From NCBI GenBank assembly GCA_964036295.1, contig OZ038471.1, positions 7,438,001 through 7,502,000 of the forward strand: 64,000 nt of DNA, in the 5' to 3' direction. This stretch comes from Plumapathes pennacea (taxonomy: Eukaryota; Cnidaria; Anthozoa; Antipatharia; Myriopathidae). The position numbers were made by a program, and so were the translations under genes. Under the pieces are notes generated by a model. That model had not been told where the DNA came from and did no database searches. It was given only the letters and a program-made list of their open reading frames with translations. Each line of letters opens with the position of its first letter. Position 1 is the stretch's first letter. This document shows, in pieces, positions 1 through 21,994 of this stretch.

Positions 1-112
1 GTTTTCTTTTCTTTGTTTTTTTTTTTTTGTGCTCACACCGATACACAAACTTGATAAATTTGAACACGAGCCTCAATGAGAAAGAGGAAAGAAAACGAAT
101 GACACAACTTAC

Positions 113-9320
<9,208 letters not shown>

Positions 9321-9389
9321 ATTGTCCTGAAAGAAAAATAAATATAGAGAAAATTTGCAACTCCACTATATAACAACGCAAGCTTTAGC

Positions 9390-11740
9390 AAGTTTATGGT
9401 ATTAAAAGATCAATAGATTGTTGAGTCAGAAATTAATATAGATCAATAAAATGATTTTATTACTATTCCCATTCTTTTTCATTTACAACATTTACACTCC
9501 AAGTTAAAACATGCAGATCAGTAAATGAAGTATTTCTCGGCCAAGGTGAGTTCGCACCTCGCAGCCCTTTTTATTCTCTTCAATCGGCTCTCAGCCATGC
9601 TCCTATTGTCAGGCAGTTTAACATTCTTTTCTTTCCACAGCAGCCCGGCTTCGTGACGGTTGCCAACATGCCTCACGGTGCTCTTTAAAATTTCAACGGA
9701 TTTTTGTCATCACGTGACTGGGGTGTCTCTTGTTGATATTAATTTTTTGTTCCAAAAGCATTTGTTCTCCACCAGTCCTGAAGTTGTTGGTTTAACAGGT
9801 CGCCCTTGGTAGGGACGCGATGGATTAGCATCATATGTAGGGGAGACAAAGCCTGTATAACGGACCATGTTAAAGTCTACCCGAAGGCTGTGCGGACTGC
9901 TACGGGCTTTCGGGATTTCCTCTTACTGCCTCTTGGTGTAGAATTGCGTCCAGAACCTTAGCTCCAAGTAGAATCGTCACATCTTTAGAATCGACCTCCG
10001 GTACTTTGAGGCCGATAAGGTGTGGCGAGTAATCCTCTAAGCTGGGAGGTTCAGCTGGTTGACTGTCCAGGCCTCCTCAACAGGTATCCCTCGCGCATTC
10101 TCGTCCTTGGTGGCGCTAGCGATAAATGAGACTTGCCTGGAGGGTTTGGCTTGATGGCTGCTGTTTATTGTACCGATGTTCAGCACGCTTGGTCGGCCTT
10201 CCAAGCCAGTCTCCGTGGATTAGGGGGTGATAAGGTTTGTTGCAGTTGCCTATACCGCATTGCCGTCGGCGTTCGCATTTCCGTGCAAAGTGTTCGCTAT
10301 CGCTAAGACAGCGAAAACACAGTTTGTTTTCTTTGGCTAGCCGGTTGCGGCCGTCGATGTCCAGCGTTTGAAAGGTTTCACAGTGCTTGATCTGATTTTC
10401 CTGGTTTTCTTATGTTGGAATTTTTGCTATTCTTTCGTTGGGAGTACGCCAGTTGCGAGCGTTAATACGGCGGTCGGCTGGTTGTTAGGCCCTCTCCTGG
10501 GGTGGCTTGTGCTTCCTCCGCCGCTTTCCGGTCTGAGGGGTGGTTTTGACGGCCCTGCCCGGTTTGCAGAGTGCTCGCTCACTGACGCTTTAGCGCAAAC
10601 TTGTACGCGCATCCACAAGGAGTAGAGATCTGATAGTGATGGCACCTTTTGGGCCTATATTGATTTTCTTCTCTCCCCAGAGACGCTTGAGTGTGTCCGT
10701 CAGCTTGTGGACGGCGCGCCTTACATTGTCGATAGCATCCAAGTCGCTCTTAAACCCGAGGCTTTTGAGTTTTTCGACCGCGATGTGTAGGGTGTTGTAT
10801 AGTGACCGCAATTGGCCAAAGTCTTCTTCTGGAACTTTGGGGTGATCGAATATTGTTTTAGGTACGCCGTTGCCCATAATTATTCTTTGCCAAATTGCTC
10901 TTCCAACTCGAGTAGGGAAGTTCGGTACAAGTGGCCGTGGTTAAGCATTCCGCCAATTACTCTCTTCGCTTCTCTGGCAAGCGCTCTCTGCAGGTGTGTC
11001 ATTCGTTGAGTATTGATCAACGGCTGATCCTGGACGAAGTACTCGAACATGAAGATAAAGTGGGGTCACTATAGGGGATTGCCGGAAAAACGTGGAAGTT
11101 CCAGGCGAGGAAGGGACTTCATGAAGGCTGAGGGTCCACTGCATGGCGTGCTTCAGTTGGACTTCTGTCTGCTCTGTCAGGATTATCGCAGAATTTTCGG
11201 ACCCAGCATTCGTTTAGCGTTTCGTGCGTAGTGGGGTCATCTTGGTCTTGGCCAGAAGAGGGAAAATTCTAGCGGGTTGTTGAAGAGTGCGCCGGGGGTG
11301 AAAAGTAGGTGCCTGCTGCGGAGCGCTGACTGACAGCGCTTCGGCTTTACCCGTCGGTGGGAGCACTTCACGTGAAGGAGACACTTGCTCTTCCCTGTCG
11401 TCGTCGAAATCACGAAGGCGGTTGACCAAGTTCTCTGGATCTTGTTTTTCGTCGTCAAGCTCCAGCTCTAGACGGAGTCTTTCTGCCTCGTATTACAGTT
11501 CTCGGGTTTGGCGACGCTCTCCCATTCTCCGATTTTCATCCCACAGTTCTAAACGAAAAAGTACCGCTGTCTGACGGCGTGTACAAATCGTGAGACCGGA
11601 TGCTCATCACGGAAAGTTTACCTTTACGTTTTGGCTGCGTTTTCGTCTTGTCCGGAACAGGTACATTTGACCGTGTATTCTGCGCGCATTGTGAGACATT
11701 TGACCAAACATTTTCGCAAAAGTCAAATGCCCGGGGTTTT
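9390..11740 (-). mobile_element. Decayed BEL/Pao LTR retrotransposon (gag, protease, start of RT)
   Basis: Read on the minus strand, the pieces occur in the usual BEL/Pao order. At 11540-11270 there is a charged gag N-terminus (LRLELELDDEKQDPENLV). At 10980-10590 there is a DUF1759-type gag region (LYRTSLLELEEQFGKE; DFGQLRSLYNTLHIAVEKL). At about 10290-10190 there is a zinc-knuckle stretch with HFARKCERRRQCG. At about 10060-9900 there is a retropepsin-like stretch (DSKDVTILLGAKVLDAIL). At about 9790-9540 there is the region before RT, with GLLWKE. Frames are broken by several stops and shifts, and RT, RNase H, integrase and LTRs are missing, so it is a dead fragment. A second relic of its RT-proximal part is at 37830-38240. 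Confidence 0.8.
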
Positions 11741-11944
11741 GCCTGGAGAGGGGATAATCGCAGTAGAAATTGGCTCATACATTATAATTGAACATCGAGT
11801 CCTAGTATTTAGTCTTTTATCTTACGAGCGTTAAGCTAAATTAAACCTTTGCATGCACTTGAATGTACAGTTCTGTGCAATGACCGCTGACTCAAAAATA
11901 AGGTGACCGCATGGCCGACAAACGTATTTCCGCGGTGTTATATT

Positions 11945-12151
11945 AACCCTTTCAATCCCAAGTTCAAAATGCAGATTCTCCCACCCTTTTAAGAGGAAAT
12001 TGTATTAGTGATGTAGTGAGAATTAATAGTTTAATTAGCTTTTATCTGAGCAAAGTATTAGAAACCAAGTTCTCCTTACTGTATGATATATTTGTGCTGC
12101 CGAAACTGAAGAAGAACATTAAACTTGATCACTTTTGGGAATGAAAGGGTC
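11945..12151. repeat. Family-1 MITE, present in block P only
   Basis: Starts AACCCTTTCAATCCCAAG and ends GGGAATGAAAGGGTC. Block Q reads straight through at about 39720-39740, giving an empty-site comparison. Confidence 0.82.
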
Positions 12152-12684
12152 AAACGTAGCTCACGGTGAATGCTCTTGCCTTTAAGTTTACAAACCGTTC
12201 CGTATTTAGATTTTGATACTCCACCTCAATATGAGTGAGAATCGTCTCAAGTAAAAATTTATTAGTCCTAGAACATGATAGAAAATTGAACTGATCTAGG
12301 ATTGACACTGGTATTGTGAATCCAGCACTGTGAAACAGTGTTACCAATCAACCAACCTTACGGGGATTTTGTTACATCCCCCTACCTATCCTCTCTCACA
12401 GAAAAAAAAACCCTTAAAGACCATAGTATGTAGTCCGGGCTAAGATCGCTTCAAGAATCTAGACAAATTAGGACCGGTCGTAAACAATGTAGAAGGTGCG
12501 GCAATGGCAACTACACAAAAACAGCAAGTAGCATAAAAAAATCCACTACATCTTTAAAACCACTAAATGCTTTATATATTTACTGCTATGAAAACGAGTG
12601 GTACTATACCGAAACAAGTTGAGCACTAGGGAAAGAAGGTCTAAAAAATGGCGAAAAAAAATTACGGATAGCAGGAACCAAGAC

Positions 12685-12740
12685 AGGTGCCTTGGTCAGC
12701 TGCCGCTCTTCCGCACTTGCAATGCTGATGAGGAATCATA
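12685..12740 (-). other. Candidate Cys-rich short exon, copy 1
   Basis: On the minus strand one frame reads HCKCGRAAADQGTCLGSCYP before GTAATT. It is related to 14313-14370 and 41250-41305. Other frames are also open for a similar length, so coding status is uncertain. It could belong to a small secreted cysteine-rich protein or be non-coding repeat. Confidence 0.25.
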
Positions 12741-14312
12741 ATTAAAGTTATAATTTGAATTTGAAGCAAGCCGGGTGAAAACAAACAGTAGGACTCCCTA
12801 GCAAAAATTCACTTCGTTAGAAGTACGACTATTCAAGGCGCAGGCAAGCCTGCAGCGGACGAAAACTTCTAACTGTTCGTACGAACGGTCATCGAAGCAA
12901 AAGAGAACAGACTAGGCGCACAAAAGAATGGCGGCAATTAAACACTAGAGCTCCCTACCCTCGTGCTCTACATTCAATGTTTTTCCACCGGATGCACGTC
13001 CTGCGCTAGCAAGATCATTATATTTTGATCATTGTGCTTGCGCTTGTGTTTGCGTCGAGTCTGTTACACAGTGTGAAATAAGGACTTTGCGCTCCGGTGA
13101 TGTCCGGTGATAGCTTTGAGCAAAACTAATGTGATCGAGCAATATGCGAACAGAGTGAAACATCGAACGGTTCACGCGGCAATACCTTTACAAATTTTCT
13201 TCGGTTACACTAACTTCATGAACCAAGCCTTTCAAACGACAAAAATTCTCAGCGATGCCGCACATTCAGACGTGAAAGTACAAACTGTATCTGAAACTAT
13301 ACAAAAAGTGGTCAGTCCGGCAAAACCTGGCGTTTAACTTTTCAAACCTTTCGTGACGGAAATCACATTTATGAAACTAGGCAATTGATTTAAGTATTTT
13401 GAGAAAATCGCAAAATGCGGACAGAAAACAATTATAAAGAAGCGAATTTATACTGCGGGAATTGTTTCCTTTTGACAGGACAGCCGTCTGTGGCAAATGT
13501 TTGCAGTATTATTTTTCACAGCCACTGTGCGCAATGTAAGGCTTGTACTGTCTGGTACATAAACCGACAGCCTCAGATTTTTTGCGGTAGTGAGTTTGTA
13601 GTCGTGACGGTCTAGTGGAAACTCGGAAATTACGACGTCTTTACGGGACAATGGAAAGCTACGTAGATGCCATAGCGCAGAAGAGGTAAAAGTCACTGGA
13701 AAACTTATCGAACTTATTGCAATAAATTCATTACAAACTTCCCCCAGAACGGGATTTTGCCGCGAACACCGAGTCGTTGTGGTGTCAACCGCGAGCAGTA
13801 AACTTAATTATTACAAGGAGCCGACCAAAACGAGGTTTTACATTAGCCGTTATTTTGAGAAGTCAAGCAACTACAGGTTGACAGTAGATCATTCAGCAGT
13901 TGTGGTCGTTCACCCGGAAAAACAAACTCACCCTCACTCTAAAAATATAATGCTCAATCGTCACGAGCGAAGATTTAGCAGCCTGAGAACATATTGGAAA
14001 GGTGAGCATATTCGGCTCTAAACAAAAACAATGAAATTATATATTGATCTAGTCTAGCTACGCAAAGATAATTCATAGCAGCCACTCCGTTTAGACCGGC
14101 TCTAGCTCTCACTGGGTCAAACTCTGCATTTGCATATTCTCGCAAGCGGACAATTCCAGTTACGAACATTTTTTCTGTTTTCCATGGGTGTCTGTGTAAG
14201 GGAGCTTCAATATGAAGCATGCAGAAACAATACCACGTCGGGTACTAACAAATAAATGCAACTGAAAGAAATAAACAGAGGAAAAAGGTTGAAGAAATGG
14301 AAAAAACTTACG

Positions 14313-14370
14313 GGTAGCAAGGAGGAAGACAGGTGTCGCGTTCATCTGGGGCTTTTCCACACTGATTATG
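14313..14370 (-). other. Candidate Cys-rich short exon, copy 2
   Basis: One minus frame reads QCGKAPDERDTCLPPCYP before a good GTAAGT donor. A second frame reads as a hydrophobic stretch, FIFIILIGIISVEKPQ. No in-frame ATG was found, and the downstream exon was not identified. Confidence 0.3.
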
Positions 14371-15764
14371 CCGATCAGGATAATGAATATAAAGTTAACT
14401 TTAAAGCAAGCTTTGGAGAGGCTTAACAGTGGGGCTCCTTAACAAAATCAACAAACATTGTTTGAATGACAATTATTTAAGGCGCTTTTAATTTTTGAAA
14501 ACGGCAGGCAAAAATACCTAACTGCTCCTACAAACGTATTTCGAGTCAAAGGAGAATAGATCAGGCGTATAAGATAATGGAGGCAATTAACTACTGCAGC
14601 TGCTCTTTCTTCCTGTGCCCATCGCTACTCAGATTAAATTCAAGGTTTTACTGCAACTATTTTACCTGGCTAGTAAGCAAAACGCGCACTGAAGCCGTTC
14701 ATAATTGAACATTAATATATAGAACATTTACTTTTACCGCGGTAAATGTGTCTCGTGTAAACACGGCAAAGTTCTAATTTGACTTTGAATTCAGTAAAAA
14801 CTTTTAACGAGCAGAACTTGGAGGCTGAACCGTCGGAACCGGCCCTAAGAAAATTTATTTCTTTTGAATTAGGATTAATTGAGGCGCTTGGGAACTTTCA
14901 AAAGTCTTTGAAAACATTATGCAAAGATATTTTAACTTCTCTTATAATACTGGAAGTAAATAGCAGCCACCCGGCTTTACGTGACGTTATCGCAGTTGGC
15001 CTCCTTTCTCCGCTTGTGCCACATCAGAATACAAAGTTGTAATAAATCGAGCTAATTGTGACATATACTGAATGCTTACTAAGAATGCAAGAATAACATC
15101 AAATTAAAGACAGAACAAGCGAGTGTGGGTGAAAAACCAGGGACGGATGCACAAGTGAACAATTGTTGGAATAAACAGCATTTTAATTATAATTCTTTTT
15201 ATTAAAGTTGTCAGAAAAACTCTCGCGAAAATAAAACCCATACCCACGGGTGCCGCCATGCAAACATGTTGGCGAAGAACAAATAACAGTAGTTTATTAC
15301 ATAGTGGCCATCAATTTACAGTACAAGGTCCAATTGTACTTGATAAACAATTCTCTTGACAAACACTCGGTTTTCTTCAACAAGCCGCCCATGCAAACTT
15401 ATACAGAGATGATCCGCCCCTATGCCGATCTTATCTTTGAACTAAACTATGAGAATTCTGCCACTAAACTATTCCCGTATTAAAAGATGAACAACATTGG
15501 TGTTTTCAAAAACTTTATAATTAAAATTAGTCCAAGAAAAATGAAAAACCGGCATATTTCGAGTTTGCGATTTTCTCGTTTCGTGCAAAGTCTCTTTCTA
15601 ACAAAAGTCACTCAGGCCCTCGGTAAATGTTTTTTTTCCTTCGCTCCCGGAAACTCCCAAAGATTTCCGACGAAGCACGATCGAATCCGAAGAAACCATA
15701 TTACGACAAACTTCACGACATAAGAAGGCGCGACTCAGATACTATCGCGACTCCTGCCTCATAA

Positions 15765-16409
15765 GGGCCGTTTATACGAGAGAAATAAGACGCGTCTTAT
15801 CTAAGACGCGACTTAAATAAGACGCGAACTGATCGTATAAATGGTACAAAATAAGCGTTCGTGTCTTATTTTAGACGCGACTTAAATAAGACGCGTCTTA
15901 TCTTAGAACAGGGTTTTCAGCTGTTCTTATTTTGTCCGCGTCTTAAAAAAGACGTGAACTTCCTCGTATAAATGCCTTCGCGTCCTAAATAAGACGGGAA
16001 CTATAAGTGCGCATGCGTAACAACCACTGACCACCCTCTCGCTGGCTAACAAAATGGCTTCGCAGTGCACAAAAACACCAGCAAAGACACCGACAAAACA
16101 GAGGAATACGTGGACTTCAGTAGAGGAAAAAGAATTCCTTATTCTTTGCAATTTTATTACCATGACAACTAATGAAACTGGTGGCTGCAATACTACGAGC
16201 ACTTCACGTCTTTTCCGTCCGAAACATATTTATTAAAAATTTTTTTAGCTGTATTTTAGTGGCTCAAAACAACATACCAGGACGTGAACCGTTTATACGA
16301 GTACTTCACGTCTTAGACAAGCCTCGCTCGTATAAATGGGTCAGTTCGCGTCTTATTTAAGTCGCGTCTTAGATAAGACGCGTCTTGTTTTCTCTCGTAT
16401 AAACGGCCC
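15765..16409. mobile_element. 645-bp TIR element with a Myb/SANT-like frame start (PIF/Harbinger-like)
   Basis: Long inverted ends start GGGCCGTTTATACGAG and contain repeated AAGACGCG motifs over about 80 bases on each side. Inside, an ATG at 16054 opens MASQCTKTPAKTPTKQ and then RNTWTSVEEKEFLIL, resembling the start of a Myb/SANT-like DNA-binding domain, which soon degenerates. PIF/Harbinger elements carry such a second gene beside their transposase, so this looks like a non-autonomous derivative. The paralogous block Q has an empty site near 43480. Confidence 0.65.
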
Positions 16410-17151
16410 TATATAACTGCAGGCATTACTAACATGGAACTTTGATTGCAGTCAAATTGTCTTATCAATAGTAGCTTGCCAAAATGGGGCATGCCGCTGG
16501 AGGAGGTGGGAGAGGGGGGGAAGATTGTCACCAGATCCCTATTCCGGCAGCAAACCTGGCCAAATTCAAAATCTCTTAGTTTATCAGGCAACTCAGAACC
16601 ACTTTACTTACTCTCGAAAGATACGATTCTCCAAAATTACAATATTTTCGTGTTCTCAGTTGAAACAAAAAACATGCCATGACTTACTCACAGTACCTGA
16701 ATTTTCCTTCATCCTGCTGCCCCGATCTCATTTCCCCCGATTCTCCCTGCAGTTTCCATGACAACTTTGAAATCCAAATGGCAGAGGGGGTGGCTTGCCT
16801 TTCTTTAAAAGAAAACGGATTTATAGACAATCAAGAAGGTCTTTAGCGCTGGATCGTTACTGAAGCCTCGCTCATCAAACAGGCCAGAATTGGGGAAAGA
16901 AAGAAAAGCAGAGAGCCTGATGTAGTTGCAGAAAATTTTCAACCTACCTCGCTTAAACCAGCACCTAAAGCACTTCTGTTTACAGCCCAATACCGCCTCC
17001 ATGTTTTCCTTTCTTGACAGACCTTGGAGATGAAGTCAAGAGTTTTACCAGGATTCGATGAGGAAATGCGTGATCGGAGCGCAAGAAGGAAATTTTTAGA
17101 AAAATTAGAAAGCCGCCCCCAGGTAATCCCAGCTGCATAATTACCCAGAGG

Positions 17152-17470
17152 GGTAACCCAAGCTCAGACTACAAATTCTCCCAACTATTCAAGAAGAAAG
17201 TGTGCAAGTAATGTAGTGAGAATCGATAGTTTAATCAGCTTACATCTCCACAAGCCATCAAATTCATGTACAACTTGTACCTTTGAGACTCCCAAAATAA
17301 TGATCTCTAGTGCGGATTTAATAAGGCCCGCATTAAATGCAGTACGTGACAGTACCGTGTTAAACTAAATTAAAATCGGTTTGACCAAAGCATGGCAGTG
17401 GTTTCAAATGTCCAACTGTGACAGACTGAATTAGAAAATCAAAAATGATCACTCTCAGGAGTTAAAGGGT
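17152..17470. repeat. Degenerate, expanded family-1 MITE
   Basis: Carries the family ends (ATTCTCCCAACTATTCAAG at the left, AGTTAAAGGGT at the right) with about 130 unrelated bases in between. Confidence 0.5.
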
Positions 17471-17558
17471 AGAAAATTATTTGGCCTAGATGTGCTATAT
17501 GTCTCTCTTAAGCCATCAAATTTATGTTTCTGTGAAGCCTTTTGTTTAAAAAACAATG

Positions 17559-17765
17559 TATTAACCTGTTAACCATTCAAGAAAAACATGTATTGAGTGA
17601 TGCAGTGAGATTCTATGGTTCAATCAGCTTTCATTATGTAGTGAGAATCTATAGTTCAATCAGCTTTCATTTGAGCAGCTTTATCAAATGTAGTGAGAAT
17701 TTATGGTTCAATCACCTTTCATTTGAGCAGTTTACCAAATGTAGTGAGAATCTATTTTTTATAGA
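17559..17765. repeat. Internal tandem of family-1 MITE core
   Basis: The segment around GTAGTGAGAATCTATAGTTC is repeated about four times at roughly 50-base spacing, a local amplification of the middle of the element. Confidence 0.65.
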
Positions 17766-19872
17766 TATGGTTTCTCAGAGGAATCACTCAGACTGGAGAT
17801 CATATTTCACCAACTGACAGGACAGAGTGAATTAGCTATTAGGTTCAGTTGTGAGTAGATAAAAGGATGCTGCCAGAGGATGTCTGCAAGGATCATCCTT
17901 TGGCCCCCTCCTGTGGGACATCTTTTAGAATGATAATTACAAAAAATAAACAATGCAAGTCTATCTTAATGTATGCAGATGACCAATTCAGCTGTACGTA
18001 ATGGGAAACTCAAATTGAACGTGCTGAACAAAATTACTGAACAACGGGAAACAAACTATATTTAGATGGTATGGGGACAGTTTTCCAAAGGGCAACCATG
18101 ATATAGTACAATGTGGGATACTACTAGGTAAAGAGGCACAACAACAATATTATTACTCAACTATAAAATTTATTGTCAATTTTCCTGCATGCTCATCATA
18201 ACTACAGGCAACTTAAATCTTAAACTTCCGTTTTTAGAATAATAATAATATATTAATTTTTAAAATTTACTGATAGACTTTTTATATATATTAATATTTA
18301 AATATTTAGAGGGCTTTTTCTATAAGTGTCCCCAATTAGCTCTACACTCCCCAGCTAAATACACTTGACACTGAAATAAAGTTCATGTATATAACTATAT
18401 GTAACATGTATGTATCACACTGGAACTACTGATCAAAGCCGTCAAGCCTGATGTTTCAACCTCGTTATAATGTAGGGAAACATAATACTGTAAGTTTCAT
18501 TTCACATTACCTGACTTAATTATGTGCAGATGGGTATATACAGCACGGTTGAGATCGATCACTCCCTATGTTTCCTGTGGACATAATATCATAATTACAA
18601 TAGCATAATTATAGTAAATGTAAAGCAAAACATTTTGCATGTTCAGCTGTCATGTTTTCTTGTGTGTGTTATTTCTGTCCAGTAAACACCCGCACTCTCT
18701 TACAAAATTTGTATTTTTGTAAAACTAAATCCAACTTTGTGGCGAATAATTTTTTCCTCATTTATCCATGTTTACAGTACCTTGCATAAATTCTGATTGA
18801 AATACTATTCTTGAGACACAGTTTAGCAACTTCATTATTAGATAGGACTATAAATACCCCTGGGTAGGGTATATATGGCAAGCAAAATTACAATTAATAT
18901 CGAATGAGTGAAACTGTGATTTTTTAGCAATCTAAAATGAATTAAACGTCCAATAATTAACTGAGTGGTAGATTGCCCCCCCTCCTCTCCTCAATCAATG
19001 TGATTGGCCACTTGTGGAGGAGAAAGGTTATAGAAAAACAAAGTTTTTATGCTGCCGGCCTAAGGGCCCAGCATATAATATTGTTTTCACCCAAGAGCCA
19101 AAGCATAGGTATCATGGCAATTGGTAAAAGAAAGATTGTTTGATTGACATGCAAGCAAAAATACTATATTTTGATTGAGTGATGTTCACATGCAAGCCTT
19201 TCTTTTTTGGCTGAGTCTCAAGTATGTACTGTAGAGTTTTGTTGACATGTACTTGCGCCCTTGTGGTTTTTGCTCAATTATATTCACTTTCACATTTTTC
19301 TTCTTCCATTTGTGTACAATAATTTTTTTATTGTTATTGCTGGTTAAAACTAAGCGAAGCAAAGCAAACATAATCAAATGATACCAGCATTTCGATCAGT
19401 TGCGGATAGTTGCCACACCAAACTTGAATCCCAGCATCTGTCGCGTTTTCACGCGACAAAACTTGTTAATATTTAAACGGGGTAGGCAAAAAAAGGTTGG
19501 GCTGAGGATAATTACTGTTGATTGAATCAAAACTGCAGCACGAATTAGGGTCAGATCAATTTATGTCCTCAGCGTGAAGACGGTGATTTGAAACGCCCAG
19601 AAAAACAACAGATGACTAGAAGTTTTTACTCGCCTTGCAAATTAGCGAACTAATTAACTTCTGAAAATGAATCTCGTCGAACCATCCAGTTCATGCAGAA
19701 CGATAACTTGACCGCGAGGACGGACAGAACGTTTCCAAAACTTCCGTGGCGAATGCTTCCGGCTTGTGACGCTCAGTCGAGGCTCAAAATTTGGGCGCCC
19801 GCGATCCTCTCCGCAACCTCGGATTAAGGCTTATTTTCTTACTTTCTTTCTTTTCTTTTTTCTTTCTTTCTT

Positions 19873-19904
<32 letters not shown>

Positions 19905-21472
19905 CAGGTTGGTCTCTTGCGTTATAAAATATCTTCAAACACGCGTGAATAATAGTATGCGATGGTATTTGAAAAGCCCAAATCTGATTGAAATATTTCC
20001 AAGGGTACAAAATCACGAGCGGGAAAATTATTGCGGAATTAAACGGAAAACGAACTAAAATTGGTGAAATAAAATTCATTTAGCGCAAACAAAATAAAGC
20101 TTTGTCTTTTGACGGACAGAGATTGGATGAATTGCCGATTACTACTTCGGGTCTGTTTAAGGCAATAGGCAGGATTCTAGGTTGGACTTTTGAACTTAGC
20201 AACTTTAATGTGTAATCCGCGTGGCAGTTGCTTTACTACATTTCTTTGTTAAATCAATATTGATTACATGATATTGATGAATAGGAACAAGAGAACAATC
20301 ACGGCTGACTTCGTAGTTCTGAAGTACCGTTTGAAGTTAAAATGGACAATAATATAACTGTTAAACTATAAGCGATGTATATCTTCATTCGAAAGCCACA
20401 ACACAAACGTACAATTTCAACTAACAGCTTGGTAAAGCTTGAGTTAAGTGAATTGCAGCTGGAGCTACTACCACTCAAATGAATTCGCTCTACAAAATCT
20501 AATGACATTTCTGACCAAACCAACAAGATCTTTCGGTCATGTAAAGGTGGCTAATTTGTAGCAACCAGAACTACTTAACTTTCTCAACGTCCGATTTGGA
20601 TCAGCGCTACAAATCTAATGCATTTGACCAGACACCGCAGACCTACGACGTCACTTACATTGGTCAGCGTTCGCCACCATTACTATGTAAAGTCAGGTGA
20701 AACCTGGAGTTATCAACTGGCAAGTTTATAGCAACTGTAGCCCATCAAGCGTCTGAAATTCCGACTTTAATCGGGATACAAAACCTAATGTATTTTCAAC
20801 AGACTTTGTTTGCGTCTATAATAGCCTGTACTTCCCTCTCATAAGAAACTTCAAGCACCAGGACGGGAGAGGACGGCGGCAACGTCGGTGAAACAGTAAA
20901 ACTAGTTGTAGAAGACAAAAAGCGCACGTGAATATCTGAAATCGACTTGATCTTGGGGGTCGTCGTGCTCTCGCATGCGACTCCAAATACTTCTTTATTA
21001 GGTTGTTGTCAGGATGTGCACGGCATTCCGAGAAACTACGACAGACGTTCTTCTTAGTAAGTTACGATGAAAAGAAATAGAACTTCGGCAAAAACGGAAC
21101 AAATTGAGCAACCTATGAATACTACACAAAGTTACGAAGACAAAAAGAACATGGAAACACTTTTTTTTTTCCTGTTCGCTCGCGTTGCCGTCGCCGTCCT
21201 AGCTGTCCTAGCCACACGGTTATCCCTACTGCCTCTTCCATTACTGCAGGCATGACTGTAAAAGACTAATAGACTAATCAAAGCAACAATTGCAGGTGTT
21301 ATAAACCAAAGAATTATAACAAAACCTATATATATGACCATCTCACGGATTAATGCTTGGCAAAGGTTTGTTATTCGCTTTGCGCAAAATAAAACTCACA
21401 TCAAAAACACGCAATAAGTAAATGATAGGAAAGAGCCACGCGGAATTGGCTTTCTAAAGCTTTTTGGCCACC

Positions 21473-21994
21473 TCACGACTGCGCCTCTTCTTTGGAGCCC
21501 TCGTGAGCGAAGGCTTGGGCAGGAGTCTCTTGACGAGAAGCATCACCAGGTGACGTCACGGTAGTCTCCTCGACGTCATCAGCAACGTTGTTCGTGTGGC
21601 ATTTTAGGGTTTGCAGTTCAATTCTTTCGTGGCTTTTTCCTGGTGGAGCAGCTGCGGTGTTAATGGCGAAGGACTGTTTGGTCGTGGCACTGGTTCCTGC
21701 GTCTTCTGCAGCGTTATCTTCGGCACTTTTCATCGCGACTCTGTCGTCATGTACGGTAGTCAAGTTCTTCCGGGGGACTGAAGTTTGGATCTCGATTTCC
21801 ACAATGTGCTCTCTTGGCAGCCCCGCCTCTTTGTCGGAGCCGCTGTTGGCTTCATCGGGGGTGTCCTTTATTGATAAATTTTGAGGTCGCTCGAGATTCT
21901 CGTTCGCTGCAGCTTTCTTCCTGTTCTCGACCTCGTTTCGTTTGTGCATGATCACCTGCTGCAGCCTCCTTGCTCGTGTCAAGTTCTCAGTTAC
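21473..21994 (-). CDS. Gene B: cytoplasmic tail and stop
   Basis: Encodes 173 residues starting VTENLTRARRLQQVIMHKR, rich in Glu, Lys, Ser and Thr and without membrane segments. It ends EGSKEEAQS and then the stop at 21473. It is the only visible terminus of this receptor family in the window. Confidence 0.9.
   Translation of the reverse strand, partial: VTENLTRARRLQQVIMHKRNEVENRKKAAANENLERPQNLSIKDTPDEANSGSDKEAGLPREHIVEIEIQTSVPRKNLTTVHDDRVAMKSAEDNAAEDAGTSATTKQSFAINTAAAPPGKSHERIELQTLKCHTNNVADDVEETTVTSPGDASRQETPAQAFAHEGSKEEAQS

Larger units (their letters stand above)
11785..16515. repeat. Duplicated block P
   Basis: Matches block Q (39571-43581) in the same order and orientation, but more diverged than the GPCR duplication. 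Differences include the family-1 MITE at 11945 and the large element at 15765, both absent from Q. No full-length gene is recognisable inside. Short open frames recur in both copies but are not conserved in length. Confidence 0.85.
16516..21472. other. Intergenic AT-rich DNA
   Basis: Apart from the two degenerate family-1 copies listed and a long T/CTTT tract at 19839-19904, no recognisable gene or element is visible. Open frames here are short and have no protein-like composition. It separates block P from the 3' end of gene B. Confidence 0.6.
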
